The position numbers were made by a program, and so were the translations under genes. A model generated the notes under the pieces. It worked only from the letters and a program-made list of their open reading frames with translations, did no database searches and was not told the origin of the DNA. A stretch of 45,926 bases of DNA from Halopseudomonas sabulinigri (GTDB taxonomy: Bacteria > Pseudomonadota > Gammaproteobacteria > Pseudomonadales > Pseudomonadaceae), in contig DRHT01000004.1 in the NCBI GenBank assembly GCA_011053055.1, positions 1 to 45,926 of the forward strand, in the 5' to 3' direction. Numbering within the stretch: the first letter of the stretch is position 1; every line of letters begins with the position of its first letter. Positions 8,890 to 18,217 of the stretch are shown here, in pieces.

Positions 8890-9765
8890 TGCGAGCTCCG
8901 CCAGCACCACCAGCACATCACTACGCCAATCTGGCTGCTCAATATCGTGCTGCTCGCGAATCTTCTCGCAGCTCAGTACTGAAAAAGCAGGCCTAGGAGC
9001 GGGCGTCGGAAACTCTGCGCTGGTGATTGGCTGAACCTGCGGACTACGCTGGATCAGTTCCCCCTTTGCTGCCGCCGCAATGATGTGATCAGCAAAGCCG
9101 TGCCAGCTGATTTGCGGAGCACCGGAAAAGTGGAATAGGCCCCAATTAAAGCCTTCTTGCCCACTACGATACTCATCGGCCATCTTCCACAAACAGGCCG
9201 CAATGGAGGCTGCCGACGTAGGCCCACCATACTGATCAGCTACCACGCGCAATTCGTCTCGCTCTGCTGCCAGACGCAGCATGGTCTTCACGAAATTACC
9301 GCCATGGGCAGAAAAAACCCAGCTAGTGCGTAAAATTATATGCTGTCGGCACAGGTTAGCTACCGATTGCTCGCCAGCAAGCTTGCTGCGCCCGTATGCC
9401 GTCTGCGGATCAGTAGTAGCCTGCTCCACATACGCGGCGCTGCTTTCACCGTTAAACACGTAATCGGTCGAAATATGAAACAAAGGTATGCCGGCAACCT
9501 GAGCGCCACGTGCCAGATTTTCAGCTCCCAGCGCGTTAACTGCGTAGGCTTTAGCCTCTTCCGTCTCAGCGCGATCCACAGCGGTATAGGCCGCAGCGTT
9601 AATTAAAAGCTGCGGCCGAAGATCAGTGACACAGCGCTCTACTGCGGACGCATCAGAAATATCCAATTCGCCGGAGGCCAGCGCAGTTAGCTCAACCCAA
9701 GCAGGGACCCTTTGGCGCAATTCAGTACCGACCTGACCACCGGCACCGGTTACTAATACCCGCAT
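8881..9765 (-). CDS. rmlD: dTDP-4-dehydrorhamnose reductase
   Basis: RmlD reduces dTDP-4-keto-L-rhamnose to dTDP-L-rhamnose with NAD(P)H, the last step of the pathway. The 294-residue product shows the N-terminal VLVTGAGGQVGTELRQ Rossmann motif, FHISTDYVFNG with the catalytic threonine/serine region, and YGRSKLAGE (YxxxK). Length is standard for the family (about 290-300). It is the last gene of the rml operon and its ATG directly abuts the rmlC stop codon with no spacer. The order rmlB-A-C-D differs from the rmlB-D-A-C order of P. aeruginosa. Confidence 0.95.
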   Translation of the reverse strand: MRVLVTGAGGQVGTELRQRVPAWVELTALASGELDISDASAVERCVTDLRPQLLINAAAYTAVDRAETEEAKAYAVNALGAENLARGAQVAGIPLFHISTDYVFNGESSAAYVEQATTDPQTAYGRSKLAGEQSVANLCRQHIILRTSWVFSAHGGNFVKTMLRLAAERDELRVVADQYGGPTSAASIAACLWKMADEYRSGQEGFNWGLFHFSGAPQISWHGFADHIIAAAAKGELIQRSPQVQPITSAEFPTPAPRPAFSVLSCEKIREQHDIEQPDWRSDVLVVLAELAKA

Positions 9766-10308
9766 TTAATTATCGCCCTTAACGAGCTGACGCAAAGTGG
9801 GATTGTTCAAGTCTTTCTCAGATAACCGAGGGTTCTCAACAGGCCAAGGTATATTCAGATCCGGGTCATTCCACAACACCGCGCCCTCATCCTCCGGCCG
9901 ATAATAATCAGTGCACTTGTATTCAAAGTCGGCCACTTCGCTCAACACGCAGAAGCCATGCGCATAACCAGGCGGCACCCACATTTGACGATGATTCTCA
10001 TCGTTGAGCTCTACACCGACGTGCTGACCATAAGTAGGCGACTGCGGATCAATATCTACCGCCACATCCCACACGGCGCCGCGGCTGACGCGAACCAATT
10101 TGCCTTGCGGAGCAGTGCGCTGGAAATGCAATCCACGCAACACGCCTTTGGTCGAGCGGGACTGGTTGTCCTGAACAAAAGCTAAATCAATACCTGCATC
10201 GCGGTAACGATCAACCTGAAAGCTCTCGATGAAAAAGCCTCGGGAGTCGCCAAACACCCGTGGCTCAAGAATGAGAACGCCAGAAAGCGGTGTCTCAATT
10301 ACTTTCAC
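9766..10308 (-). CDS. rmlC: dTDP-4-dehydrorhamnose 3,5-epimerase
   Basis: RmlC epimerises C3 and C5 of dTDP-4-keto-6-deoxyglucose. The 180-residue cupin shows [17 protein letters not shown] near the N-terminus, the catalytic-histidine segment VLRGLHFQ, and [15 protein letters not shown] with the conserved tyrosine region. Length is typical (180-185). It starts with GTG, and that codon overlaps the rmlA stop as GTGA, indicating translational coupling. It lies in the middle of the rmlBACD operon. Confidence 0.95.
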   Translation of the reverse strand: MKVIETPLSGVLILEPRVFGDSRGFFIESFQVDRYRDAGIDLAFVQDNQSRSTKGVLRGLHFQRTAPQGKLVRVSRGAVWDVAVDIDPQSPTYGQHVGVELNDENHRQMWVPPGYAHGFCVLSEVADFEYKCTDYYRPEDEGAVLWNDPDLNIPWPVENPRLSEKDLNNPTLRQLVKGDN

Positions 10309-11183
10309 TTGCCCTCCTCCTGGTGCAATAGTCGCTGCAGATACTGGCCGTAACCGGTTTTACTGAGTGCTTCGGCCTGAGTGCGCAACGTCTCAGCATC
10401 CAACCAACCACGGCGGAAAGCTATTTCTTCGAGGCAAGCTACTTTTAAGCCCTGCCGTGCCTCAATTGTCTGAACAAAGTGACTCGCTTCCATCAGGGAG
10501 TCATGTGTTCCGGTATCCAGCCATGCAAAGCCGCGCCCAAGTAAGCTGACATTGAGCTCGCCGCGTTGCAGATAAGCGTTGTTTATATCGGTAATTTCCA
10601 GCTCACCACGTGCGGACGGTTTAACTTGGCGCGCGATATCTACAACCTGATTATCGTAGAAATACAGCCCAGTAACCGCGTAATTAGATTTCGGCTTGGC
10701 AGGCTTCTCTTCAATGGATAATGCTTTGCCGCTTTGGTCAAAGTCCACTACGCCAAACCGCTCAGGATCGTTAACGTGGTAGCCGAAGACAGTCGCACCG
10801 CGCTTCCTTTCGGTCGCTTCACGCAGCATGGCACTGAAGCCATACCCATAGAAAATATTGTCGCCCAAAATAAGGCATACGTTACTGTCGCCGATAAACT
10901 CCTCACCGATCAGGAACGCTTGCGCAAGACCATCTGGAGAAGGTTGCTCGGCATAGCTAAGAGAAATACCGAACTCCGCACCCGAGCCCAACAGCTTGCG
11001 GAAACTGGGTAAATCTTCCGGCGTAGAGATGATTAGCACCTCGCGAATTCCAGCGAGCATCAACACGGAAAGCGGGTAATAAATCATCGGTTTGTCGTAA
11101 ATCGGCAACAGCTGTTTAGATACGCCACGCGTTATCGGATGTAAGCGGCTGCCAGATCCACCGGCCAGAATGATACCTTTCAT
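10305..11183 (-). CDS. rmlA: Glucose-1-phosphate thymidylyltransferase
   Basis: RmlA joins dTTP and glucose 1-phosphate to give dTDP-glucose, the committed step of dTDP-rhamnose synthesis. The 292-residue protein has the nucleotide-binding signature [20 protein letters not shown] (residues 8-27), the sugar-phosphate segments [11 protein letters not shown] and GDNIFYG, and [20 protein letters not shown]. The start ATG overlaps the rmlB stop as ATGA. The enzyme is usually feedback-inhibited by dTDP-rhamnose; nothing in the sequence suggests otherwise. Confidence 0.96.
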   Translation of the reverse strand: MKGIILAGGSGSRLHPITRGVSKQLLPIYDKPMIYYPLSVLMLAGIREVLIISTPEDLPSFRKLLGSGAEFGISLSYAEQPSPDGLAQAFLIGEEFIGDSNVCLILGDNIFYGYGFSAMLREATERKRGATVFGYHVNDPERFGVVDFDQSGKALSIEEKPAKPKSNYAVTGLYFYDNQVVDIARQVKPSARGELEITDINNAYLQRGELNVSLLGRGFAWLDTGTHDSLMEASHFVQTIEARQGLKVACLEEIAFRRGWLDAETLRTQAEALSKTGYGQYLQRLLHQEEGK

Positions 11184-12286
11184 GACTCTTCCCCCTTGGT
11201 TTCCTGTACTGAGGCACTTTCGCCAAGTCGACCCAGCTTATAATCGCCGTTCAAAACCCGGTGCCACCACTCTCGATTGTTCAAATACCAACTAACCGTT
11301 TTACGAATACCGCTCTCGAAGGTTTCTTCAGGTGCCCAGCCTAACTCATGCTGCATTTTGGATGCGTCAATCGCGTAACGAGTGTCGTGCCCTGGTCGAT
11401 CGGTCACAAAAGTAATGAGGTCGCGGTAACGCACCACGCCTTCTGGTTTATCCGGAGCCATCTCTTCCAGCAACGAGCAAATAGTCTCGACCACCTCAAG
11501 ATTGCGCTTTTCGTTATGACCACCAATGTTATAGGTTTCACCTATCGTGCCGGCTTCCAGCACCCGACAAAGGGCGCGCGCATGATCCTCGACATAGAGC
11601 CAGTCGCGAATTTGCGAGCCATCGCCGTACACCGGAATAGGCTTACCATGGAGCGCGTTAAGAATAACGTGGGGGATCAATTTTTCAGGAAAGTGAAACG
11701 GGCCGTAATTGTTCGAACAGTTGGTCACCAGAACTGGCAATCCATAGGTTCTGTGCCAGGCACGCACCAAGTGATCCGAACTAGCTTTGGAAGCAGAATA
11801 GGGAGAGCTAGGCGCGTAAGGTGTTGTTTCCGTGAACAGGTCATCCACACCTTCCAAATCGCCGTAAACTTCATCTGTAGAAATATGATGAAAGCGAAAG
11901 GCTTGCTTATCCAAGTCGGGAAGCCTGACCCAATAACGCTTGGCCGCCTCCAGCAACGTGTAGGTTCCGACGATATTCGTCTGGATAAATGCCGCAGGTC
12001 CGTCAATCGAGCGATCAACATGGGACTCTGCAGCAAGGTGCATAACAGCTGTGGGGCGGAATTCGGAAAACACTCTATCCAGCGCTTGGCCGTGGCAAAT
12101 ATCTACATGATAGAAACGGTACCGATTGGAAGCAGATGCGCGCTCCAGAGAGTCCAGATTGCCGGCATAAGTAAGAGAATCCAGATTGGCAATCTGATCT
12201 TTGGTGTTGCCCACAATATAACGGATCAATGCTGACCCAATGAAGCCGGCGCCCCCAGTCACCAAAATACGCGATGGATTAGTCAA
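11180..12286 (-). CDS. rmlB: dTDP-glucose 4,6-dehydratase
   Basis: RmlB converts dTDP-glucose to dTDP-4-keto-6-deoxyglucose using bound NAD+. The product shows [19 protein letters not shown] at the N-terminus, the [11 protein letters not shown] motif, [11 protein letters not shown], and the [10 protein letters not shown] catalytic tyrosine/lysine pair. I set the start at the TTG of position 12286 (368 residues): AGGAG lies eight bases upstream and the second codons read [15 protein letters not shown] at 12331 would place this ribosome-binding site inside the coding region and add a non-homologous leader. This is the first gene of rmlBACD. The C-terminus (after about residue 350) is a short polar tail. 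Confidence 0.94.
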   Translation of the reverse strand: MTNPSRILVTGGAGFIGSALIRYIVGNTKDQIANLDSLTYAGNLDSLERASASNRYRFYHVDICHGQALDRVFSEFRPTAVMHLAAESHVDRSIDGPAAFIQTNIVGTYTLLEAAKRYWVRLPDLDKQAFRFHHISTDEVYGDLEGVDDLFTETTPYAPSSPYSASKASSDHLVRAWHRTYGLPVLVTNCSNNYGPFHFPEKLIPHVILNALHGKPIPVYGDGSQIRDWLYVEDHARALCRVLEAGTIGETYNIGGHNEKRNLEVVETICSLLEEMAPDKPEGVVRYRDLITFVTDRPGHDTRYAIDASKMQHELGWAPEETFESGIRKTVSWYLNNREWWHRVLNGDYKLGRLGESASVQETKGEES

Positions 12287-12693
12287 AACCGAGGCTCCTT
12301 CTCCGCAAATAATAATGAAACTACAAGACACTCAAACGACGACAATAGCCATCGCTATCGTATACCAAAATAATAAAAGCAAATAACGCCTCGATAGCTA
12401 TACAAGCCACAGAGCAAAATCCAAGGCAATTTAAAACACCGGATATCCACAATTTAATTTTCTGAAAATCTAGAAAAGCAACCTCAACAACTCAACCCCT
12501 GCGAAATCCAGTCGAGTTAAAGCATGTCAATTTGGCTGCATGCGTGCAAGCCCTCAGCAAAGATACACGTATACAAGTCGTCGCCCTGACATAACCAAAC
12601 CAAAGGGACAGGCCATACAACCATGCCCGCGCGCTCAGTAGAACAAAAAACAGACGTATCAATTCGAAAAAAGAAATAACATGCATGCCAATA
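12287..12693. other. AT-rich intergenic region upstream of rmlB
   Basis: About 400 bases with no gene I can support. It must hold the promoter of rmlBACD (minus strand), but I could not fix a convincing -35/-10 pair. A 64-codon minus-strand frame (12492-12686) begins with a hydrophobic stretch 8 bases after the GT32 stop; it has no ribosome-binding site and no recognisable family. The base composition matches the AT-rich neighbouring glycosyltransferase genes and not the flanking core genes. Confidence 0.5.
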
Positions 12694-13437
12694 CTAGCGA
12701 TAACTGAAACCCAGATTCTCAACTAAATCAAAAGGCAGCTCTCTAGAAAAATGACTCCGATATTTATAATTTAAAGGATGAAATAGATCACCAAACAAAG
12801 TCCATTGCAAAGGATATTGAAGCTTAAAAACCCTACGCAAGAACTTCGAATTATATTTATCATTTTTATGCGAATAAGCACTTCGCGCGGGATGCTTTGA
12901 CAGCTGCCTAAAGCTCTCATCCAAAACAGAGTTAATAGAATCGTATAAGAGCTGACTTAAAGGCGTGCCCGCGCGACCCAACCAGCGATTAGTAGCAACC
13001 AAATCCCCCCATAAGGAGGGCATATAGCGGCCATCACCATCGTATACTTCCGCGGCCCCCCCGTTAATTTCGGGTTTTCCACAAAAATATATTTCCGGGT
13101 TCTTAAAGACACGCCAAGCATCATTATATGAGACATTAGTAGGCTTAATGTCATGCCAGCCCCCGCCATAATGATGAAGAAAATAAATCCGGATATAATC
13201 AGACTTATGAACATCACTAAGAAACTCAAACGCCGGGTGAAGTGGAAAACCACTCACAAGATATTCATTTATATTTTCAGCGCCAACCACGATCACAGGT
13301 GCCTGTAAATTTGCGCGCATCATTTCTAAGGAACGCGTTCTATTTTCGTTCATAGCCCCCCGCCACCAAAAGCACCAAACTACCTGGGGGCAGCCGGGAA
13401 ACTCTGTCAGACGTTTGAGATCAGAAACACCGATCAT
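12694..13437 (-). CDS. GT32-like glycosyltransferase (DXD sugar-binding / capsular polysaccharide synthesis type)
   Basis: A 247-residue protein with the layout of GT32/Caps_synth enzymes: an N-terminal strand PQVVWCFWWRGAMNENR that matches the I-P-K-I-I-W-Q-F-W opening, and the central SDYIRIYFLHHYGGGWHDIKP, equivalent to SDLLRYxxLYxYGGxxxDxD. The usual metal-binding D-x-D is reduced to HDIKP here, so the donor site is atypical. The ATG at 13437 has GGGGGA close upstream; an in-frame TTG at 13461 has none. It is divergent from the GT2 gene at 13520 and sits in AT-rich DNA (about 40% G+C by eye). Donor and acceptor are unknown, but a role in outer-core or O-chain assembly fits the neighbours. 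Confidence 0.7.
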   Translation of the reverse strand: MIGVSDLKRLTEFPGCPQVVWCFWWRGAMNENRTRSLEMMRANLQAPVIVVGAENINEYLVSGFPLHPAFEFLSDVHKSDYIRIYFLHHYGGGWHDIKPTNVSYNDAWRVFKNPEIYFCGKPEINGGAAEVYDGDGRYMPSLWGDLVATNRWLGRAGTPLSQLLYDSINSVLDESFRQLSKHPARSAYSHKNDKYNSKFLRRVFKLQYPLQWTLFGDLFHPLNYKYRSHFSRELPFDLVENLGFSYR

Positions 13438-13519
13438 AAATCCCCCATATTCGAAAACCAAACACTATTTATTTTTTTGAAAAAAGTGCACAATATCTAT
13501 AACAGCAAAGGGAGGCATA

Positions 13520-14491
13520 ATGAGCATTTCAAACCCACTAATATCAATAATAATCCCATGCCACAACTATGCTCACACACTCACCGAGACATTAAATTCA
13601 TTAAAATCCCAAACACTATCTAACTGGGAAGCTATCATAATCAATGATGGCTCTTCCGACAATACTCAAGAAGTCATCGACACCTTTACCCAGGCAGACA
13701 AACGATTCATCGGCATAAACCAAGAGAAAAAAGGGGTCTCCGCAGCTAGAAACGCAGGCATCAACGTAGCAAAAGGTGCATACCTAGCATTTCTCGATGC
13801 AGACGATCTATTTACCTATCAAAAATTAGAAGCACATAAAAAACATTTCGATTCCAACTCTAGCATAGATATAAGCTACTCTGACTGCAGGTATTTCCAC
13901 ACTTCCAAACCTGAAGAGCTTTACCTTTCTTTCGATCTTACAAATAAAAACTGGATGCGTAAGACCAATAACAGCAGAGAGAATATAATAACTGAACTAG
14001 TAGATAGAAACCTCTTCGTCATTAGCTCCCCCATGATCAAAAAATCGTCACTTTCCGAAAACACTAAATTCAGTATAGACTTGAAGTTTTATGAAGATTG
14101 GTTGTTTTGGCTTGACTGTGCAGGAGAAGGATTATCATTTCATTACTGCGACGATCAAAAATGCTCAACAATGATAAGAGTGCATGAAAAAAGCACAGTT
14201 CAAAACAAGGAGAAAATGTTTAGCGGCATCCCTTTACTCAGAAAAGAGATCGAGAAAACATTAACTTCGACAAAGATCATTGAAAAAACCAAAAAAGAAC
14301 AACTTAAAAAAAGAAACAAAAAACATCTGAAAAAGTGGTGTCGCCAAAAATTGAACACCTCAGGCATAAACTCTCAAACAATAATGGAAATCATCTCAGC
14401 CACGGACAAGTTGACCGCGTACTCATCCATTGCAAGACACATAATAAAAAAACCTAACTACTTCTTAAAAACCTTCTTCAAACCCAAGTAA
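13520..14491 (+). CDS. Family 2 glycosyltransferase, AT-rich, probably acquired
   Basis: A 323-residue GT-A fold enzyme. The donor-binding core is textbook GT2: LISIIIPCHNYAHTLTETL near residue 7, IINDGSSDNT (residues 40-49), GVSAARNAG, and the metal-binding YLAFLDADD (DxD at 93-96). After about residue 240 the protein is lysine-rich (EKTKKEQLKKRNKKHLKKW), suggesting peripheral membrane association. The ATG follows GGGAGG at a good distance. The gene is very AT-rich and uses many AAA/ATA codons, unlike its neighbours, and it is the only plus-strand gene between 8.9 and 19.9 kb, so it looks like a separate acquisition. Its last 34 bases overlap the 3' end of the next gene on the other strand. 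Confidence 0.88.
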   Translation: MSISNPLISIIIPCHNYAHTLTETLNSLKSQTLSNWEAIIINDGSSDNTQEVIDTFTQADKRFIGINQEKKGVSAARNAGINVAKGAYLAFLDADDLFTYQKLEAHKKHFDSNSSIDISYSDCRYFHTSKPEELYLSFDLTNKNWMRKTNNSRENIITELVDRNLFVISSPMIKKSSLSENTKFSIDLKFYEDWLFWLDCAGEGLSFHYCDDQKCSTMIRVHEKSTVQNKEKMFSGIPLLRKEIEKTLTSTKIIEKTKKEQLKKRNKKHLKKWCRQKLNTSGINSQTIMEIISATDKLTAYSSIARHIIKKPNYFLKTFFKPK

Positions 14492-15273
14492 TAAAGCGGG
14501 ATTTGAACATAAAACTTTACCTTCTTTCTAATAAGATACAACCAACTTTTTCCAGCCCATTTTTCTTCAAAAACAAATCGTGCTTTCCGAGTTATCATCA
14601 GTTGTCTAAAAATACTCTGCTGCTCCAGAGTTTTACTATCCATATGATCAACTAAGGACGAAGTCACCAAAGCATGCTTTAAGCCATGCTTCTCCAGCGT
14701 GCGCGCGTAGTCGTCATCAGCGTACCAAAAATAAAAACGTTCATCGAGCAGGCCTGTGGTTTCGAGCATGCTGCGCCGAAATACCAAGCACCAACCAGAG
14801 ATCTCTTTTAGTACGCCATAGCCAGGATAAACACCTGAGTTCACCGCAAAGCCGTTTTTAGGATGATGCAGAGAGCAGGCCGGACTGGCACTGATGAGTT
14901 GCGTGTCAGCGGAAAACGCTTGAAGCAGCTCCGACGCCCACCCAGGGTGAAAGTACAGATCGTTGTTGCAAATGGCTACGAAGGGGCTGGTGGTGCGCTT
15001 GATACCTTCATTCATGTATTGGTGGTAATTGAATGGCGGCGGCAAGTAGAGCGTGCGCACGCCAGCTTGCGTGTATTCAGGCGACTGGTGGTTAGACTCC
15101 ACCACAATGACATCAAAGATGACGTCGTTAGAGCTCTCCGACGCTAGCAACGTATCAAGACACGTCTCGGTCATGGCACGCAACTCTGCATTTTTGGCAA
15201 AGCTAAGGATCACAACATCGATGCGCACGGGCCCTTCCGCGCTAATGCCTTCCACTTGTTTTAATCCATTCAT
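14458..15273 (-). CDS. Family 2 glycosyltransferase (rhamnosyltransferase-like)
   Basis: A 271-residue GT2-type enzyme of the subgroup with an N-N-D in place of the D-x-D motif: VDVVILSFAKNAELRAMTETCL at the N-terminus, FVAICNNDLYFHPGW, then ISGWCLVFRRSMLETTGLLDERFYFWYADDDYARTLEKHG, which matches the acceptor-site region of rhamnosyl- and galactosyltransferase relatives. I choose the ATG at 15273 because it overlaps the upstream stop as ATGA and has AAGGAA nine bases ahead. A longer frame to 15351 has no such support. It is the last gene of a minus-strand run of four genes. With rmlBACD nearby dTDP-rhamnose is a reasonable donor, by inference only. Confidence 0.82.
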   Translation of the reverse strand: MNGLKQVEGISAEGPVRIDVVILSFAKNAELRAMTETCLDTLLASESSNDVIFDVIVVESNHQSPEYTQAGVRTLYLPPPFNYHQYMNEGIKRTTSPFVAICNNDLYFHPGWASELLQAFSADTQLISASPACSLHHPKNGFAVNSGVYPGYGVLKEISGWCLVFRRSMLETTGLLDERFYFWYADDDYARTLEKHGLKHALVTSSLVDHMDSKTLEQQSIFRQLMITRKARFVFEEKWAGKSWLYLIRKKVKFYVQIPLYYLGLKKVFKK

Positions 15274-16196
15274 TGCAGTGTTTCCTTTGCCGCAGTCTTC
15301 GGCTTTTTCAGCAACAGGTGGCGCAGCCGCTTGAGTAATTGTTTGTCCCATAGCCGTAGGGGCACTTGCCTGATCAGCGACCAGCCGAAAGACTTATCAT
15401 AGACAACAGCCATGCGCAGCGCTTTGGTGATTAGCCGCGCTTTGGCAGATTCGTATTGCGGATGCGTGGCATAGGGAGCAATAACCTCTAATCCGTAGCG
15501 ATATTCCGCTTTGTAGTTCTTCGATAAACTGCCGTCGTGCTTACGATACAGGGTCACTACTTCTGGCAGGATATCGACGAAGAAGCCCGCTTCAGCTACC
15601 TTCAACGTCATTTGAAAGTCTTGAATTTTGATATTGGGGTCATAACGACCGGCCAGGTCCATTGCGTCACGACGGTATACCGCGATATTGCCACCCACCA
15701 CCAACGCAGCAGCCAGGACCTGAGAAAAGTCATAGCGTCGCACCGCGCGTTTTTTGTCTTTCTTCGGCAGCAGCACGCCGTGCTCGTCTATACGCACGGC
15801 TCCACCGCCAAGACAACCAACCTCAGGGTGCGCCTGCAGATACGCTAACTGCACAGCAAGGCGGCCTGCTGGCATCAGATCATCAGCATCAAAGGTCGCC
15901 ACAAAAACCCCGTGAGCGTGCTCCAAACCCGTGTTAAGCGCAGCACTAACGCCTGCATTTTTCTGGCGTATAAACTCTACCCGGCGAACCAGACTATTGA
16001 CCTGTTCCTGGGCCAATGTTGCTTCGATTACTTCGACGCTGTTATCGCTTGAACCATCATCAACAACAATTAATTCAAAATTCGGATAGTCCTGTGTGAG
16101 AACGCTGCGCAAGGTATCGGCAACAAAGGTCGCGTAGTTGTAACAAGGTACAATGACCGAGACCAACGGAGCGTTACTGGAGGCGATGGGGCTCAT
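15270..16196 (-). CDS. Family 2 glycosyltransferase
   Basis: A 308-residue GT2 enzyme: APLVSVIVPCYNYATFVADTLRSVL at the N-terminus, IVVDDGSSDNSVEVIEA, RQKNAGVSAALNTGLEHA, and FVATFDADDLM with the metal-binding D-x-D. The region LVVGGNIAVYRRDAMDLAGRYDPNIKIQDFQM corresponds to the acceptor/catalytic segment. The ATG at 16196 overlaps the previous gene's stop as ATGA, so I prefer it to the TTG at 16214. The C-terminus is basic (KQLLKRLRHLLLKKPK), suggesting membrane association. Likely an outer-core or O-chain sugar transferase; specificity cannot be read. Confidence 0.88.
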   Translation of the reverse strand: MSPIASSNAPLVSVIVPCYNYATFVADTLRSVLTQDYPNFELIVVDDGSSDNSVEVIEATLAQEQVNSLVRRVEFIRQKNAGVSAALNTGLEHAHGVFVATFDADDLMPAGRLAVQLAYLQAHPEVGCLGGGAVRIDEHGVLLPKKDKKRAVRRYDFSQVLAAALVVGGNIAVYRRDAMDLAGRYDPNIKIQDFQMTLKVAEAGFFVDILPEVVTLYRKHDGSLSKNYKAEYRYGLEVIAPYATHPQYESAKARLITKALRMAVVYDKSFGWSLIRQVPLRLWDKQLLKRLRHLLLKKPKTAAKETLQ

Positions 16197-17080
16197 GGGC
16201 GAAACTCTTGCCAACCGCTTTCACTTACCCGCCACGAATCCTGCCGCGACAAATGCGCTGGACCGCGAAGCTTTTCAGACGAAATACCCTGCCAATGCTG
16301 GTTTTTCCAGACCAGGAAATGCAAATAAGGTAACTCTTGCCCGTTTAATGCGCTGTTGGTGAGCCGTCCCTTCTGGAGAAACCAGTAATCTGGCACCACT
16401 CTCTGTCCATCAGGAAGCATGCTGAATGTGCTGTGCGACTCAATAAACTCACTGCGCTGCGCCCAGTGGTTGAAGAGCGCGGCAATGCGGCGTAAACCCT
16501 CTGGCCAATTTTTGTGACGAACAAATAAACGGCTGAACGCCCCTTCATCGAGCGCCTGATGGGCTTCATCTGCATAGCGCTGTTGCCAACGCGGTATAAG
16601 CTTAAAGGCCTCGCGCATGACCGCTGTATTACGCAGCAAACAAAGGTGGCCAGAGATGCGCCGCACGTGAGTCGCGAACAAGTCTTTCTCTGCCAGCCGA
16701 GCCGCAGTGAAATAGCGTCTCAAGTCACCGTACACCACATCGATATCACCAAACGCCCAAAAGTCGTAGCCGGCAAGATGTTCGGCATGGATGTGTCCCA
16801 ACGCTGGTTTTATGTCGCATAGCTTGTACGGATTAGCCGGGTAAAACTCTATACCCAAACGCGCGGACACCAGAGCGCAGTAGTCGACATAGGACATTTC
16901 AATAAATTGCGTGTTCGCAGGTGCCTGGTCGGGAATCCCGCAATCGGTAAAAAATAACCAATCAATATCCGGGTTACGCCGACAGCCCTCCAGGAAAAAA
17001 TCCATCCAAAATGGCCATACGCCAAAATAAGGTATGACAAACCGGATGCTGGGCGGGGCAGTTTTTTTGCTATTGATCAT
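16193..17080 (-). CDS. DUF6625-type glycosyltransferase-associated protein
   Basis: A 295-residue protein that opens with RFVIPYFGVWPFWMDFFLEGC, the pattern I associate with DUF6625 proteins of LPS and capsule clusters. Further signs are DWLFFTDCG, YKLCDIKPALG and FWAFGDIDVVYGDL, a D-x-D-like motif in a GT-A-like setting. It is therefore probably a nucleotide-sugar-dependent transferase, although activity for this group is not established to my knowledge. The ATG at 17080 is preferred over a GTG at 17086. It follows the GT4 gene by 12 bases and its stop overlaps the next start, so it belongs to the same operon and probably adds or modifies a core sugar. Confidence 0.72.
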   Translation of the reverse strand: MINSKKTAPPSIRFVIPYFGVWPFWMDFFLEGCRRNPDIDWLFFTDCGIPDQAPANTQFIEMSYVDYCALVSARLGIEFYPANPYKLCDIKPALGHIHAEHLAGYDFWAFGDIDVVYGDLRRYFTAARLAEKDLFATHVRRISGHLCLLRNTAVMREAFKLIPRWQQRYADEAHQALDEGAFSRLFVRHKNWPEGLRRIAALFNHWAQRSEFIESHSTFSMLPDGQRVVPDYWFLQKGRLTNSALNGQELPYLHFLVWKNQHWQGISSEKLRGPAHLSRQDSWRVSESGWQEFRP

Positions 17081-17092
17081 GCACACAAAACT

Positions 17093-18217
17093 CTATTTGT
17101 AAGGGGCGGTGACCGGCAATTGCCAGAAACGCCGCTGAGCGGCGGCATCGGAGAACAACAATGTCAGTCTCTCATTTGCTTGCTGTCCCAGCATCGCAAG
17201 TTGCTCTGCATCGTAATCAGCACAACGTAGCAGGTTGGCCGCGAGGGACGTAGCATCGCCGAAAGGGAATAAACAACCAATGTCGCCCACCACCTCTGGC
17301 CCCCCTCCACAGTCACTGCAAATCAGCGCATTACCGGCCGCCATGGCCTCCAGCAACACCATACCGAAAGGTTCATGGTCTGAAGTTAGTGCAAACACAT
17401 CAAATGCCTTGAAGTACTGCCGAGCATCAGGAACCTGGCCCGTAAAAACCACTCGATCTTCTATCTCTAAGCTTTGTACCAGCGCTTTCAATTTCGACTC
17501 TAACCGGCCCACTCCCATAATCACCAACAGGGCCTGGGGCGGCAATGCTGGTAGTGCTTTGGCAAAGCCCTTAATCAGAGTAGCTTGGTCTTTGTCGGGG
17601 TGCAGACGACCAACGTTGCCGACCACCCAGGCGTCGTCCGGCAGTTTTAATGTGCGCCTAGCCTCGCCACGCGAGACCAGAGCATCACTAACCGCCTCGA
17701 CATCAATGCGATTGTGCAGTGTCTGAATACGCTCGTGTGGCCAGCCGGGCAGACAGCTGCGGATGTCCTCACGCACCGCGTCAGACACTGCCAGCACATG
17801 CAGACGATTGCGAAAAACACGGGCAAATAGCTTCCGCCCCAAGCGCTCAAAGTCGCCGAAAGCGTGATGTACACCGATAACGGGCAAGTTAGTGGCCAAA
17901 CAAGCGATATAAGTGGGTTTGGAGCGATGGGCAATGCAAAAACTGAAATCGCGTTCACGGGCAATCTGACGTAACTCGCCGATGGCCTTCAGTTTTAACC
18001 CGCGAATGTCTGCGGAGCTGTATTCCATGAACAGGACTTCAGCAGACTGGCACTTACCTGCCACTTGCTGATCTTTTTTTCCCGTCAGAAAAACGGTCGT
18101 GACTTGATAATCAGTGCCATCAAACAGGGCGGCATATTGCCGGGCACAATCCAGAAACGGCCCATCGTAACCGTGGCAGAATTGCAGCACCCGTCGTGCT
18201 GTGCGAGAAGTGCTCAC
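17093..18217 (-). CDS. ssg: Family 4 glycosyltransferase (Ssg/PA5001-like)
   Basis: A 374-residue GT-B enzyme. The N-terminal domain starts VLQFCHGYDGPFLDCARQYA, which I associate with the Pseudomonas surface-polysaccharide transferase Ssg (PA5001); WapH-type relatives are the alternative. The C-terminal donor domain has VGNVGRLHPDKDQATLIKGFA, the lysine/arginine site after G-R-L, and SDHEPFGMVLLEAMAAG, the E-x7-E motif that binds the nucleotide-sugar diphosphate. It starts with GTG at 18217. This codon overlaps, as GTGA, an out-of-frame TGA that I read as the true end of a decayed carbamoyltransferase gene. First intact gene of the four-gene glycosyltransferase run ending at 14458. Confidence 0.8.
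   Translation of the reverse strand: MSTSRTARRVLQFCHGYDGPFLDCARQYAALFDGTDYQVTTVFLTGKKDQQVAGKCQSAEVLFMEYSSADIRGLKLKAIGELRQIARERDFSFCIAHRSKPTYIACLATNLPVIGVHHAFGDFERLGRKLFARVFRNRLHVLAVSDAVREDIRSCLPGWPHERIQTLHNRIDVEAVSDALVSRGEARRTLKLPDDAWVVGNVGRLHPDKDQATLIKGFAKALPALPPQALLVIMGVGRLESKLKALVQSLEIEDRVVFTGQVPDARQYFKAFDVFALTSDHEPFGMVLLEAMAAGNALICSDCGGGPEVVGDIGCLFPFGDATSLAANLLRCADYDAEQLAMLGQQANERLTLLFSDAAAQRRFWQLPVTAPYK

Noticed and set aside
11348-12235. 295-codon frame opposite rmlB
   Set aside because: Shadow of the well-conserved rmlB gene; no family features or ribosome-binding site.
12492-12722. 76-codon (64 from its ATG) minus-strand hydrophobic frame after the GT32 gene
   Set aside because: No ribosome-binding site, no family resemblance beyond a hydrophobic start, and the remainder is Thr/Cys/Arg-rich like non-coding sequence.
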